Part shown: positions 1 to 9,998 of the stretch, in pieces
Position numbering within the stretch: position 1 is the stretch's first letter
Layout of the letters: each line of letters begins with the position of its first letter
Assembly: GCA_041917255.1 (NCBI GenBank)
Contig: JAYRYA010000003.1
Coordinates: 131,041-195,040, forward strand
Source of the DNA: Zoogloea sp041917255
Lineage (GTDB): Bacteria > Pseudomonadota > Gammaproteobacteria > Burkholderiales > Rhodocyclaceae
DNA length: 64,000 nt
Direction: 5' to 3'
Notes under the pieces: generated by a model
Seen by the model: the letters and a program-made list of their open reading frames with translations, nothing else
Told to the model about the DNA's origin: nothing
The model's database searches: none
Program-made: the position numbers and the translations under genes

Positions 1-1
1 C

Positions 2-463
2 CGCAAGCGTCTGCTGGTGGCCGGCCCGACGCTGAAGTTCAAGGTGCCCAACAACGGCTTCTTCGACCTGAGCCTGCTCGCCGGCAAGGAGTGGAACCAC
101 TGCGGGCTGGCCAGCTGCACCGACCACGAGCATGCCTTCGACAACCAGTGGATTCTCAGCGCGGCGTGGGGCCTGCCTTTTCAGGCTGGCCCGGTGCCGC
201 TCAAGTTTCAGGGCTTCATCAACTACAACACCGACAAGGGCAAGGACTACGCCGGCGTGAAGACCGAGGCCGAAACCCTGATGCGCACCTCGCTGATGGT
301 GGATGTGGGGCAGCTGGCCGCCGGGCGCAAGAACACCCTGCTGATGGGCGTGGGTTACGAGATGTGGCTCAACAAGTTCGGCAACCACGCCACCGCGGCG
401 GGTGTGACCAAGCCGGGCATCAACACCTACGCGCCGACCTTCCAGATGGAATGGCACTTCTGA
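2..463 (+). CDS. Tsx-like outer-membrane channel protein, 5' truncated by window edge
   Basis: The reading frame is open from base 2, so the start lies outside the window; about 153 C-terminal residues are seen. The sequence alternates amphipathic strands rich in aromatic residues and Gly, with segments such as GFINYNTDKGKDY and LLMGVGYEMWLNKFG. It ends in a terminal Phe (EWHF), the usual signature of a BAM-assembled outer-membrane beta-barrel. The pattern resembles the Tsx/OmpK nucleoside-specific channel family, which would place it in the outer membrane taking up nucleosides. The family call rests on pattern resemblance only. It converges on the sensor kinase gene, with 55 bp between the stops. 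Confidence 0.6.
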   Translation, partial: RKRLLVAGPTLKFKVPNNGFFDLSLLAGKEWNHCGLASCTDHEHAFDNQWILSAAWGLPFQAGPVPLKFQGFINYNTDKGKDYAGVKTEAETLMRTSLMVDVGQLAAGRKNTLLMGVGYEMWLNKFGNHATAAGVTKPGINTYAPTFQMEWHF

Positions 464-518
464 GCCGACCGCGCTGCTGGCTGGCCTGCCCGGAACGGGG
501 CGGGCAAGCCGATGCTGT

Positions 519-965
519 TCAACCCGGTGTGCGGGCCGGGCGCGTCAGCCACTTGAGCAAGGTGGCGAAGAGGTGGTCCGGGTCGACGGGTTTGGCGATG
601 AAATCGTTCATGCCCGCCTCGAAGCAGCGGACTTTATCTTCGGCAAAGGCGTTGGCGGTCATGGCCACGATGGGGATGCCGGCCCCGCCGGGTAGCGCAC
701 GGATCGCCCGGGTGGCGCCGGGGCCGTCCATCACGGGCATCTGCATGTCCATCAGGATCAGGTCGTAGGCGTTGCGCCGGGCGAGCTCGATGGCCTGCTG
801 GCCGTCCTCGGCAATATCCACCCGCAGGCGCAGATCCTCCAGCAGGCACAAAGTCACCTCCCGGTTGATCTCCTCGTCCTCCACGACCAGGATGTGGCGC
901 CCGGCATGATCGCGCAGCAGGATCTCCTCGGCGGAGCCGCCATCGGTCCGGGCCGGTTCGGCCAC
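519..965 (-). CDS. Receiver part of the frameshifted hybrid kinase
   Basis: This open frame of 148 residues, from a GTG at 965, holds a complete CheY-like receiver: acidic pair VVEDEE, phospho-acceptor Asp73 in LILMDMQMP, Thr in MTANAF and Lys in IAKPVD. The GTG is the Val codon of the original fused gene (GGRVAEP), not an evident independent start, and no Shine-Dalgarno sequence was seen in front of it. Independent translation is doubtful. Confidence 0.7.
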   Translation of the reverse strand: MAEPARTDGGSAEEILLRDHAGRHILVVEDEEINREVTLCLLEDLRLRVDIAEDGQQAIELARRNAYDLILMDMQMPVMDGPGATRAIRALPGGAGIPIVAMTANAFAEDKVRCFEAGMNDFIAKPVDPDHLFATLLKWLTRPARTPG

Positions 966-979
966 GCGCCCGCCCTTTT

Positions 980-2779
<1,800 letters not shown>

Positions 2780-2788
2780 GGCCCTATT

Positions 2789-3499
2789 TTAGTAGATGCC
2801 CGACAGGATGCGGTTGTAGGTGCCGTCGGCCTTGATGTCCCGCAGTGCCTGGCCGACGCGTGGCGCCAGCGCCTGATGCTTCTTGTGAAGATAGAGGTAC
2901 ATGTCCACGTCCTTGAGGGGCGGCGACACCGGCGCAACGGACGATAGCCCCAGACTGCGGGTGAGCTGAACGCCGTCGGCGCGGGTGTACAGCACCAGGT
3001 CGACGCGGCCGTCCTCGAGCATCCGGAACATCTGCTCGGGCTTGTCCACCTTATTGACCGCCCGGGCGCTGCCGGTGTTGGCCTCGAACATCTTCCAGCC
3101 GTTGATGAAGGCGACCCGGTAGGGCTTGAGGCTGTCCCAGCCGTTGTCGAGGGTGATGGTGGCATCCCTGGCGAAGGCCACGAAGCTGATCCGCACGAAG
3201 GGCTCGGGCACCTGCACCAGATTGGCATACTGGGTGCCCAGACCGCCGACACGCAGACCCTCGCCGTCCACCTCGCCCAGATTGGCGGCGATGAGGGAGC
3301 GTTCGGAGGGCAGGCTCACGATCCGGACGTCCCCCCCGACGCGGTGGAAGCTCTCGGCGGCGATCCGCTCCAGGGCCTTGCGGTCAAGGGGCGTGTTGTT
3401 GGTGCTGATGGTGAGGGGGGCGTTGTCGGCTACGCCCGGGCCCGGCAGGAGGGTCAGGCAGGCGGCGACAAGGCCGCCGAGGAGGATACGGATGGACAT
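2789..3499 (-). CDS. Periplasmic amino-acid-type solute-binding protein (SBP_bac_3)
   Basis: About 236 residues with a clear signal peptide (MSIRILLGGLVAACLTLL, cleavage near GVADN). The fold pattern is that of family-3 solute-binding proteins: a first lobe with a TPLDRKALERIA-type helix, a hinge region and a second lobe ending in LRDIKADGTYNRIL, the typical last helix. No ABC permease or ATPase genes are nearby. The gene is only 9 bp upstream of the hybrid kinase, so it may act as a sensory ligand-binding protein for that kinase rather than in transport. The start at 3499 is chosen for the signal peptide; the frame extends 45 codons further upstream without a plausible leader. Confidence 0.75.
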   Translation of the reverse strand: MSIRILLGGLVAACLTLLPGPGVADNAPLTISTNNTPLDRKALERIAAESFHRVGGDVRIVSLPSERSLIAANLGEVDGEGLRVGGLGTQYANLVQVPEPFVRISFVAFARDATITLDNGWDSLKPYRVAFINGWKMFEANTGSARAVNKVDKPEQMFRMLEDGRVDLVLYTRADGVQLTRSLGLSSVAPVSPPLKDVDMYLYLHKKHQALAPRVGQALRDIKADGTYNRILSGIY

Positions 3500-3655
3500 G
3501 GTGCGCAGGTAGATGGAAGCAGGTGTGCGTTGAACCGAGGGCACGCAGGCGGAGGGCATCATCATCCTTGCCCCTGCGCACCGGTCAGGAATTACGGCAA
3601 GAAGGGCTGTCCCTGAAGTCCGATGTTTGCTCACGTCAACCCGGGGACTCCCTCG

Positions 3656-4495
3656 TCATGGTGGGCAGCTGGCCGCGGCGCTTTTCGTGGGCACCGACAT
3701 GAGGTGCCCGCGCAGGTTGCGGATGATCAGCCGGCCGCAGTGTTGGCGAACGATGATCGCGCGCTCCATCCGCTCGGTGCCGCCTTCGTCGTAGCGAATG
3801 GTGCGCTGAGCGGGCGGTGTCGGCGCCACCACCCCGGCGGGCCTGGCGTCGAGCAGAGCCATCTCGATGGACTCGGCCACCAGCCGGGCGCATTCATCCT
3901 TCAGCCGCTCGCCACCACCGGCAAGCCAGTCGCTGCGAGGCTCAGTGCCCTTTGCCGGGTCGGAGACCACCCGGACGATGCCTTGATAGACGCCCTGCGG
4001 CCCGGCGGGGGCACCCCGGAAGGTGATGAGATTGTCGAGCACGATGGCCTTCTCGTCCTGGGTGAGGGCGAACATCGGCGCGCTCTCCACAATCAGTTCA
4101 CCCTCGTCGGCGGCCATCGGACTTGCACGACGGTGCACCCGCTGGCGCAGCTCCCGGTGGCCGAAAGCGTCGAGCACTCCGCGGTAGGGCGCCACCACCG
4201 CGTTGGCAGCGGCGAGCAGCTTCTCGCGCTGGGCCTTGCGGGCCGAATCGACGAGCAGGCTGTGGGCGAGGATGGCGACGACGAGGCCGCCCGCGTTGGG
4301 GGCGGGGTACATCATGGCCGTGCCGGCCATGCCGTCTTCGTCGAGGCTGGCGACGCCGATGAACTGCACCGGCGCTTCCGCGGGGAGTTGCAGCGACCAG
4401 CGGGGCAGGGATTCGTCGGCAAGGCCGCTGCTGGCGAGCGTCATCAGCGTCAATGCGGCCAGCCAGCGTTGTCGCCAGGATCGGCGCCGGTTCAT
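3656..4495 (-). CDS. Exported protein of unknown function
   Basis: 279 residues starting MNRRRSWRQRWLAALTLM, a twin-charged signal peptide with likely cleavage after SGLA. The mature part begins LPRWSLQLPAEAP and has no motif I recognise. It carries two Cys, in VRQHCGRL and at the C-terminus. Its ATG overlaps the stop of the lipoprotein gene upstream (ATGA), so the two are co-transcribed and probably translationally coupled. A common periplasmic role is inferred from that coupling; the function is unknown. Confidence 0.65.
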   Translation of the reverse strand: MNRRRSWRQRWLAALTLMTLASSGLADESLPRWSLQLPAEAPVQFIGVASLDEDGMAGTAMMYPAPNAGGLVVAILAHSLLVDSARKAQREKLLAAANAVVAPYRGVLDAFGHRELRQRVHRRASPMAADEGELIVESAPMFALTQDEKAIVLDNLITFRGAPAGPQGVYQGIVRVVSDPAKGTEPRSDWLAGGGERLKDECARLVAESIEMALLDARPAGVVAPTPPAQRTIRYDEGGTERMERAIIVRQHCGRLIIRNLRGHLMSVPTKSAAASCPP

Positions 4496-5208
4496 TTTGA
4501 GGTGCTCGGCGTGGCCCCGCTGCTGGCAAAGGGCTTCAGGAACTGGTCGCGCCCGATTTCGATGGCCTGGAAGAAGGCGTTGGTGAGGCCGGGGTAGGCC
4601 GGGGGCTCGTCCCATACCTTGTCGGCGCTCTTGATGACGGCCACGGGCAGATACCATTCGTAGGCATTGGTCTTGAGATTGACCATGTAGCCGTTACCGT
4701 TGAAGGTGGCCTTGGGGTCGCTGGTGGGCACGTAGCTGGCGTAGTTGCGGGTGAAGCCGACAGTGGTGACCTGGATCATCACGAGGTGGTCGATCTGGTG
4801 CTGCTGGCCCAGGCCGCGGAAGTCCTTGCGCGGGGCATCGGGGGCCTGGCTGTTGAAGTCAGGCAGGGTGTCGAGCTTCACTTCGCCCTCGATCACCTTC
4901 ACGTCGGCGCCACGCTTTTTCAGGAGGGCGGCAATCTCCTCGCGCAGGGGCAGGGCGTCGCTGGCCGAGAGGGTCTTCGTCTGGGTGGTGAGGGCTGAGT
5001 TGGTTGCAGCGGCGGTGGCGTAGCACAGCAGGCAGTCGGCGCCGGGGAAGTAGGTATCCGGCGCGGGCAGCGGTGCCATGGCGACACCGATGCGACCACC
5101 CTGAGCGCTGGCGGCAGTTTCGGAAAGGGCGATGGGATTCTGCGGAGCAGTCGCACAACCGGAGAGGATGGCGACGGCAATCGCCGCGTGGCATAAGCGG
5201 GCGTTCAT
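4492..5208 (-). CDS. Lipoprotein of unknown function
   Basis: 238 residues starting at ATG 5208 after a good Shine-Dalgarno (GGGAGCAAG, spacing about 5). The signal sequence MNARLCHAAIAVAILSGC has a lipobox with Cys18. The mature part has a CLLC pair (DCLLCYA), an alpha/beta region around EEIAALLKKRGADVKVIEG, and a hydrophobic strand DHLVMIQVTTVGF. This loosely recalls stress-linked lipoproteins that present an alpha/beta domain in the periplasm, but I cannot assign a family. It is first in a two-gene operon with the exported protein downstream, and 140 bp separate it from nirH. Confidence 0.65.
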   Translation of the reverse strand: MNARLCHAAIAVAILSGCATAPQNPIALSETAASAQGGRIGVAMAPLPAPDTYFPGADCLLCYATAAATNSALTTQTKTLSASDALPLREEIAALLKKRGADVKVIEGEVKLDTLPDFNSQAPDAPRKDFRGLGQQHQIDHLVMIQVTTVGFTRNYASYVPTSDPKATFNGNGYMVNLKTNAYEWYLPVAVIKSADKVWDEPPAYPGLTNAFFQAIEIGRDQFLKPFASSGATPSTSK

Positions 5209-5348
5209 TTCTTGCTCCCTGACGTGTTCTCGTAGTTGGCTGGTCAGCACCGGAAACCACCGGCCCGGCCGGTGTCCGGGCCAACCACTTTGAATATACC
5301 AACTGCCAGGGAGCGCGCCAGGGCTGAATGCCGGTTGTTTGGCCCAGG

Positions 5349-5846
5349 TCAACTTTCGGCGCCGATGCGCAGGCCCGTCTTCTTGAGGATGGCGCTGGAG
5401 AACAACACGTCATGGCTTCGGCAGGCCGGGCCGAGGAGGGCGGCGATCTCGTCGATGTGGGCGAGCACGGTGGCGCGGTCGTGGCCGTGCACCATCGCGA
5501 ACAGGTTGTAGGGCCAGTCGGGCAGGGCGCGGGGGCGCTCATAGCAGTGGGTGACGAAATCCAGCCGCCCGATGGCTTCGCCCAGTTCGGCGATACGCGC
5601 GTCGTCCACGTCCCATACCGACATGCCATTGGCGGTGTAGCCGATGGCGTAATGGTTGGGCACTGCGCCGATGCGGCGGATGCGGCCCGAGTCGAGCATC
5701 GCGGCGAGGCGGCGCTTCACCTCGTCGGCGCCAACGCCGAGCTGTTCTGCGAGCAGGTCGTAGGGCCGCGGCACCAGCGGCAGGCCGGCCTGGGTGGCGA
5801 TGATGAGGCGGCGGTCGAGGTCGTCGGGCGGAGGGGCGGAAGTCAT
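5349..5846 (-). CDS. nirH: NirH, siroheme decarboxylase subunit (heme d1 biosynthesis)
   Basis: 165 residues of the Lrp/AsnC-like siroheme decarboxylase family: an N-terminal helix-turn-helix-like part (about residues 10-60) and a ligand-binding domain with the WPYNLFAMVHGH segment typical of the NirL/NirH branch. With NirDL and NirG it converts siroheme to 12,18-didecarboxysiroheme in the cytoplasm on the way to heme d1. The ATG overlaps the nirG stop (ATGA). It is the last recognisable gene of the nirC-F-DL-G-H unit. nirJ, which often follows nirH, is not here. Branch assignment (H rather than L) comes from the motif and the gene order. Confidence 0.85.
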   Translation of the reverse strand: MTSAPPPDDLDRRLIIATQAGLPLVPRPYDLLAEQLGVGADEVKRRLAAMLDSGRIRRIGAVPNHYAIGYTANGMSVWDVDDARIAELGEAIGRLDFVTHCYERPRALPDWPYNLFAMVHGHDRATVLAHIDEIAALLGPACRSHDVLFSSAILKKTGLRIGAES

Positions 5847-6313
5847 GCCTTGAGCCTCATGTCCACAAAGAACTCCCGCAGTTTGGGAAAGGCGAAGACC
5901 GGCAGTCCGGTGGCGGCTTCGATGCGCCGGGTGGCGTCGGGGATGCCGTCGGGGGTTTCGGTGGCGAGCACGAACCACATGTTGAGGCGGTGCTCGCGGC
6001 GGTAGTTGTGAGCGACCTCGGGCAGGGCGTTGACCAGCTCGGTGACTGCGGCGAAGCGGTCTTCCGGCACCGCCAGCGCGGCCAGCACGAAGCGGCCGCC
6101 CAGGCGTTCGATCTGGAACATCGGGCCGAAGCGGGTGAGCACCCTGGCGGCGAGCAGGCGTTCGAGGCGGGCGAGGAGATCGGCCTCGGTGGTGCCGAGG
6201 GATTCTGCCACTTCCCGGTAAGGCTCGTCGGAAATCGGAAAGCCGCCCTGCAGCGCGTTGATGATGCGGCGGTCGAGTTCGTCGAGGGCCGCGGGCGAGG
6301 GGCGGGCCGTCAT
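5843..6313 (-). CDS. nirG: NirG, siroheme decarboxylase subunit (heme d1 biosynthesis)
   Basis: 156 residues with the Lrp/AsnC-like layout. The NYRREHRLNMWFV segment is characteristic of the NirD/NirG branch and carries the basic and His residues that hold the tetrapyrrole in this family. It acts with NirH and NirDL in siroheme decarboxylation. ATG at 6313 overlaps the nirDL stop, and its own stop overlaps the nirH start, so three ATGA-type couplings tie nirDL-nirG-nirH together. This favours fixed-ratio synthesis of one complex. Confidence 0.85.
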   Translation of the reverse strand: MTARPSPAALDELDRRIINALQGGFPISDEPYREVAESLGTTEADLLARLERLLAARVLTRFGPMFQIERLGGRFVLAALAVPEDRFAAVTELVNALPEVAHNYRREHRLNMWFVLATETPDGIPDATRRIEAATGLPVFAFPKLREFFVDMRLKA

Positions 6314-7335
6314 GCGGCGAGTCCCGGAAGGGGCTTGCCCACGCGGGGTGGCGGGGCGGCGTCGGGGGCGCGGTAGCGGGCGCCGCACTGCTTGTAGCAG
6401 TCGGTGGAGAACAGCACCGCGGCGGGCAGACTGGCCAGGCCGACGGCGTCGGCGATCTCGTCGCGGCGGGCTTCCACCGCGTCGCGGCTGTGGCCATGGA
6501 TCATGCAGAACAGGGTGTAGGGCCAGTCGGGCCCGGGGCTCTTTCGACGGTAACACAGGCTCACGCCGTCCTGCCCGGCAAGCAGGTGGCCCAGGCGACT
6601 GACGTCCGATTCCGGCGCCGCCCACACGCACATGGCGTTGGCCCGGTAGCCCAGCTCACGATGCCGCACCACCACGCCGAAGCGGCGCAGCAGGCCTTCA
6701 TCCTGCCAGTCGGCAAGGGTGGCGAGCACATCGCCCTCGACCATTCCCGCCGCGTCGGCTACGGCGCGGAAAGGGCGCGCCTGCCACTGCAGCCCGTCGT
6801 GGAGGGCGTGGATCAGGCGCCATTCGGCGGGGTCGAGTTTGCGCCGGGCCACGCGCGGGCCCACCGCGTGGCGGGTGCGCCGGCCGCTGGCGAGATCGAA
6901 GCCCAGGTCGATGTGGTATTCCTCGACCAGCGGCAGGCTGATGGGCGGGCAGCCGGTGGCAGCGCCCATGGTGCCCAGGAGGTCGGCCAGCTCGGCCTCG
7001 CTCGCGGCGTTGGCGACGAACCACAGGTTGTAACGGTGCTCGCGCCGGTAGTTGTGATTGACGCCGGCAAAGGCGCTGACGATGGCCGCCACCCGAGGCA
7101 GGTCGGCCGTCGGCACGGCCATCGCGGCGAGGGTGCTGGCGCCGATGCGGTTGGGGGCGAATACCGGGCCGACGCGGCTGATCTTGCCGTCGTTGCGCAG
7201 GGCGGCGAGCTGGGCGAGCACGTCGGATGCCGCGCAGCCGAGCTGGGCACCGATGGCTGACCAGGGCTCGGCCACCAGCGGAAAGCCGCGCTGGAAGTCG
7301 TTGAGGAGGCGGAATTCGAGGTCGGTGGTGTTCAT
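6310..7335 (-). CDS. nirDL: NirDL fusion, siroheme decarboxylase
   Basis: 341 residues made of two Lrp/AsnC-like units. The N-terminal half (about 1-150) has NYRREHRYNLWFV (NirD type). The C-terminal half (about 160-330) has CYRRKSPGPDWPYTLFCMIHG (NirL type), ending in an ADAVGLASLPAAVLF segment. A fused NirDL is known from other denitrifiers, where it decarboxylates siroheme. A 21-codon upstream extension is possible, but ATG 7335 is preferred because it lies at the nirF stop, giving tight coupling. Confidence 0.88.
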   Translation of the reverse strand: MNTTDLEFRLLNDFQRGFPLVAEPWSAIGAQLGCAASDVLAQLAALRNDGKISRVGPVFAPNRIGASTLAAMAVPTADLPRVAAIVSAFAGVNHNYRREHRYNLWFVANAASEAELADLLGTMGAATGCPPISLPLVEEYHIDLGFDLASGRRTRHAVGPRVARRKLDPAEWRLIHALHDGLQWQARPFRAVADAAGMVEGDVLATLADWQDEGLLRRFGVVVRHRELGYRANAMCVWAAPESDVSRLGHLLAGQDGVSLCYRRKSPGPDWPYTLFCMIHGHSRDAVEARRDEIADAVGLASLPAAVLFSTDCYKQCGARYRAPDAAPPPRVGKPLPGLAA

Positions 7336-7336
7336 C

Positions 7337-8521
7337 TCAGAACCCGATGCGCTGGGCGCGGGAGGTGAAGAAGATGCCGGAGGGCGCGTCGGCGGCAAGC
7401 TCGCGGCGCACCGCGAAGCTGGCGGTATCCACCACGCTGACCCGGTTGCTGTCCCGGGCAGACAGCCACACCTCGTCGCCGCGGGGCGTGAATTCCATGT
7501 GCAGCACGGCCTTGCCCGGGCTGAAGGTGTGGATCACGCGCTTCTCGACGGTGTCGATCACCTGCACCCACTCGTTGTCCGGGAAGGCGAAGTTGACCCA
7601 CACCTGGCGCCCGTCGGGGCGCGCCATCACGAACACCGGCTGACCTTTCACGGCCACGCGGCCGGTCTCCTTCCAGCTGGCGGCGTCGGCGACGAGCACC
7701 TCGTGGCGGCCGATGGCGGGCAGCCAGGCCTGGCCGGCGGCCAGGGACCAGCCGCGCAGGTGGGGCATCTTGAATACCGGCAGCTTTTCTTCGCCGCGGC
7801 CATAGCCAGCGAGGATCTTCTTCGCGCCGGCCTCGGGTTTCCACAGGTCGAGGAGCGAGACGCCGTCCTCGCCGAACAGCCCGGCCAGGAAGTAGCGGCC
7901 GTCAGGGGTGACGAGGCCGTCGTAGGGCTGGTGGCCGGCCGGGTAGCGGGTGGTGACGGGCTTCTTCGGATCGGAGAAGTCGGTGACGCGGATCTCGTCG
8001 GCGTCGAAGAGGGCATACACGAAGCGCTGGCCGGAGATGTCGGCCAGGCCCACCACGCGGGAGAACTTGCCCGGGGCGTATTCGGCGGGCACGTCGGCGA
8101 CGAGCTCCAGCGTATCGGCGTCGAAGGCCTTGATGCCGCCGGGTTCGTAGTTCTGGGCGACCACCAGCCGGCCATCCTGCGACACCGAGCCGCCGATGGA
8201 ATTGCCGGCCTGGATCACCCGCCGGTCGATGCGCCGGGCGAGCAGATCGACCTTGGTGAGCCCGCCGTCTCGGCCGAACACGTAGGCGTAGCGGGCGTCC
8301 CGCGAGAAGGCCACGTGGGCGTGGGAGAGGTCGCCGAGGCCCTCGACGGTGCCGAGGATGCTGTCGTGGCTGTGCTCGACCACCTTCACGCGGCCGGCGG
8401 CGCGTTCGATGACGACGCCCAGGTCGCCGGTGCCGCGCACGGCGTCGGCGGGCAGGCTGCTGCAGCCGGCAAGGGCCAGGCTGGCGAGGAGGGCTGCGGT
8501 GAGTTGCTTGAGGGCGCGCAT
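7337..8521 (-). CDS. nirF: NirF, heme d1 biosynthesis beta-propeller lipoprotein
   Basis: 394 residues starting MRALKQLTAALLASLALAGC, a lipobox with Cys20, so probably anchored on the periplasmic face. The rest is a YVTN-type beta-propeller like the d1 domain of NirS: GLGDLSHAHVAFSRDARY, DGRLVVAQNYEPGG, PHLRGWSLAAGQAWLPA. NirF binds a late d1 precursor and acts in the last steps of heme d1 synthesis. It lies 2 bp downstream of nirC and 1 bp upstream of nirDL. A longer open frame continues upstream in the same phase but overlaps nirC and lacks a signal peptide. Confidence 0.9.
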   Translation of the reverse strand: MRALKQLTAALLASLALAGCSSLPADAVRGTGDLGVVIERAAGRVKVVEHSHDSILGTVEGLGDLSHAHVAFSRDARYAYVFGRDGGLTKVDLLARRIDRRVIQAGNSIGGSVSQDGRLVVAQNYEPGGIKAFDADTLELVADVPAEYAPGKFSRVVGLADISGQRFVYALFDADEIRVTDFSDPKKPVTTRYPAGHQPYDGLVTPDGRYFLAGLFGEDGVSLLDLWKPEAGAKKILAGYGRGEEKLPVFKMPHLRGWSLAAGQAWLPAIGRHEVLVADAASWKETGRVAVKGQPVFVMARPDGRQVWVNFAFPDNEWVQVIDTVEKRVIHTFSPGKAVLHMEFTPRGDEVWLSARDSNRVSVVDTASFAVRRELAADAPSGIFFTSRAQRIGF

Positions 8522-8523
8522 GA

Positions 8524-8874
8524 TCAGTCCAGGGGCGGGAAGCCTTGCTTGAGGCGGGCGACGATCCAGCCGGCTTCGGCTTCGGTCACGAAGCGCTGCC
8601 AGCCGGGCATGGCGGTTCCGGGGCGGCCGTGGAGGATGGTGGCGACGAGGGAGTCGTCCGGCCAGTCGGCCAGCCGCGCCGGGGTGAGGGCCGGGCCGAG
8701 GCCGCCGGCGAGGCGCATGCCGTGGCACGAGCCGCAGTCCTGGCGCACCAGATGCACCAGCGCCTGCTGGCGGGCCGGGTCGGGCTGGGGCGGTTCGGCG
8801 GACTGGGCGGTGCTCACCGCCAGGGCGGTGAGGCCCAGCAGCACGGCCACATGGATCAGCAGCGGACGGTCCAT
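8524..8874 (-). CDS. nirC: NirC, periplasmic c-type cytochrome (c55X)
   Basis: 116 residues. Signal peptide MDRPLLIHVAVLLGLTALAV with cleavage near AQSAE. One heme c site, CGSCH (Cys47, Cys50, His51), and a likely axial Met89 in GTAMPGW. It matches the small NirC/c55X cytochromes, which donate electrons to NirS and help its maturation. A good Shine-Dalgarno (AAGGAG) precedes ATG 8874. It is first gene of the heme d1 biosynthesis unit, with an FNR/Dnr-type box centred 61 bp upstream of the ATG. Confidence 0.87.
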   Translation of the reverse strand: MDRPLLIHVAVLLGLTALAVSTAQSAEPPQPDPARQQALVHLVRQDCGSCHGMRLAGGLGPALTPARLADWPDDSLVATILHGRPGTAMPGWQRFVTEAEAGWIVARLKQGFPPLD

Positions 8875-8928
8875 CGGACACTCCTTCAGGTAACGCCGCC
8901 ACAGTAGGTCGACCGGCCAGCAGGGTCA

Positions 8929-8942
8929 TTGATGGGCATCAA
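8929..8942. promoter_or_regulatory. FNR/Dnr-type binding site upstream of nirC
   Basis: A perfect 14-bp palindrome TTGAT-N4-ATCAA matches the CRP/FNR-family consensus used by FNR, ANR and Dnr. Its centre is 61 bp upstream of nirC and 77 bp upstream of the divergent yigZ-family gene. A class II position (-41.5) for nirC would put transcription start near 8894. It predicts induction by low oxygen and/or nitric oxide. Confidence 0.8.
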
Positions 8943-9012
8943 GTGGGCCGGCGCGGGTGGCTGGGGCGAATTTCGTTATCCTTCGGAGTCCGCCCGACCG
9001 ACCTTCCGGCCC

Positions 9013-9606
9013 ATGTCCCAGACCCTTGCCGCGCCTGCCCACAGCGAAATCCTGATCAAGAAAAGCCGCTTCATCGGCTGCGTCGAGCCGATGGCCGACC
9101 GGGCCGCGGCCCAGCGTCGGGTGGCCGAGCTGCGCGCTGCGCATCCGGGTTCGGCCCACGTGTGCTGGGCGCTGCTGGCGGGAGGTCAGTCGGCGGCGGT
9201 GGATGACGGCGAGCCGGGCGGCACGGCGGGGCGGCCGATGCTCGACGTGCTGCGCCACCAGGATCTGGACGGCGTGCTGGCGACGGTGGTGCGCTACTAC
9301 GGCGGGGTGAAGCTGGGCGCCGGCGGGCTGGTGCGGGCTTACACCGACGCGGTGGCCCAGGCCCTGCTGATGGCCGCCAAGGTTGCGATCGTGCGCCAGC
9401 GGACGCTTGCCTGTGCGGTGCCCTATGCGCTGGAAGGGCTGCTGCGTCGCGAGCTGGAGCAGGCTGGCGCCGAGGTGGCGGAGGTGGTCCATGCCGACGA
9501 GGTGAGCTTCCGCTTCAGTCTGCCTGAAACGGCTGCCGACGCCCTGAAGGCGCGGCTGGGCGAGGCTGCCCACGGGCGGTTGAGGTGGATCGCCGACGAA
9601 GGCTGA
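9013..9606 (+). CDS. yigZ: YigZ/IMPACT family protein
   Basis: 197 residues of the UPF0029/IMPACT family: N-terminal KKSRFIGCVEP, the characteristic DDGEPGGTAGRPML segment and VRYYGGVKLGAGGLVRAY, then a C-terminal ferredoxin-like domain (about residues 130-190). The bacterial family is widespread; structural work suggests RNA or translation-factor binding, but the function is not settled. The start at 9013 is the first Met before the conserved AHSEILIKKSRF region. It sits head-on between the two nir units with its own downstream terminator, so it is probably a bystander, though it shares the upstream region holding the FNR/Dnr box with nirC. Confidence 0.85.
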   Translation: MSQTLAAPAHSEILIKKSRFIGCVEPMADRAAAQRRVAELRAAHPGSAHVCWALLAGGQSAAVDDGEPGGTAGRPMLDVLRHQDLDGVLATVVRYYGGVKLGAGGLVRAYTDAVAQALLMAAKVAIVRQRTLACAVPYALEGLLRRELEQAGAEVAEVVHADEVSFRFSLPETAADALKARLGEAAHGRLRWIADEG

Positions 9607-9613
9607 AAACGAC

Positions 9614-9639
9614 AAAGGCGGAGCCTCGGCTCCGCCTTT
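9614..9639. terminator. Bidirectional terminator between yigZ and nirM
   Basis: A perfect 12-bp stem, AAAGGCGGAGCC / GGCTCCGCCTTT, with a 2-nt TC centre. A-rich on one side and T-rich on the other, it lies in the 51 bp between the converging yigZ and nirM stops and can serve both strands. Confidence 0.85.
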
Positions 9640-9657
9640 CGTCCTGCCGGGCGCAGG

Positions 9658-9975
9658 TCAGCCCTTCAGAATCCAGCCCACGACGTCCTTCAGGTCGCCG
9701 TCGCTGATCTTTTCCGCGGGGTTGGGCGGCATGGGGATCGGACCCCACACGCCGGCGCCGCCCTTGCGGACCTTGTCGGTGAGTTTTGCGACGGCGTCGC
9801 CCTGGCCCTTGTACTTGGCGGCCACGTCCTTGAAGGCCGGGCCGACGAGCTTCTTGTCCATGGCGTGGCAGGCCATGCAGCCGGCCTTCTGGGCGGCCGC
9901 GGCCGGGTCGCCGGCGAGGGCGCTGCCGCTGGCAAGGGTGCCGAGCAGGGCGGCGAGAATCAGCGAGTATTTCAT
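9658..9975 (-). CDS. nirM: NirM, cytochrome c551/c8-type electron donor
   Basis: 105 residues. Signal peptide MKYSLILAALLGTLASGSALA, then a class I cytochrome c of about 84 residues with CMACH (Cys33, Cys36, His37), the KLVGPAFKDVAAKYKG region and axial Met82 in PIPMPPNP, all hallmarks of cytochrome c551. It carries electrons in the periplasm to cytochrome cd1 NirS. It is the second gene of the nirS unit, with a strong GGAG Shine-Dalgarno, and follows a stem-loop between the two genes. Confidence 0.9.
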   Translation of the reverse strand: MKYSLILAALLGTLASGSALAGDPAAAAQKAGCMACHAMDKKLVGPAFKDVAAKYKGQGDAVAKLTDKVRKGGAGVWGPIPMPPNPAEKISDGDLKDVVGWILKG

Positions 9976-9998
9976 TTCACTCTCCTTCTTGGCGGAAA

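Noticed and set aside
3600..3630. Sequence CCTGAAGTCCGATG as a third REP location
   Set aside because: Only half of one REP arm matches and no inverted partner is near; judged chance or a very decayed remnant.
7058..8893. 611-codon open frame antisense to nirDL, nirF and nirC
   Set aside because: It spans three genuine genes on the other strand and contains only low-complexity residues.
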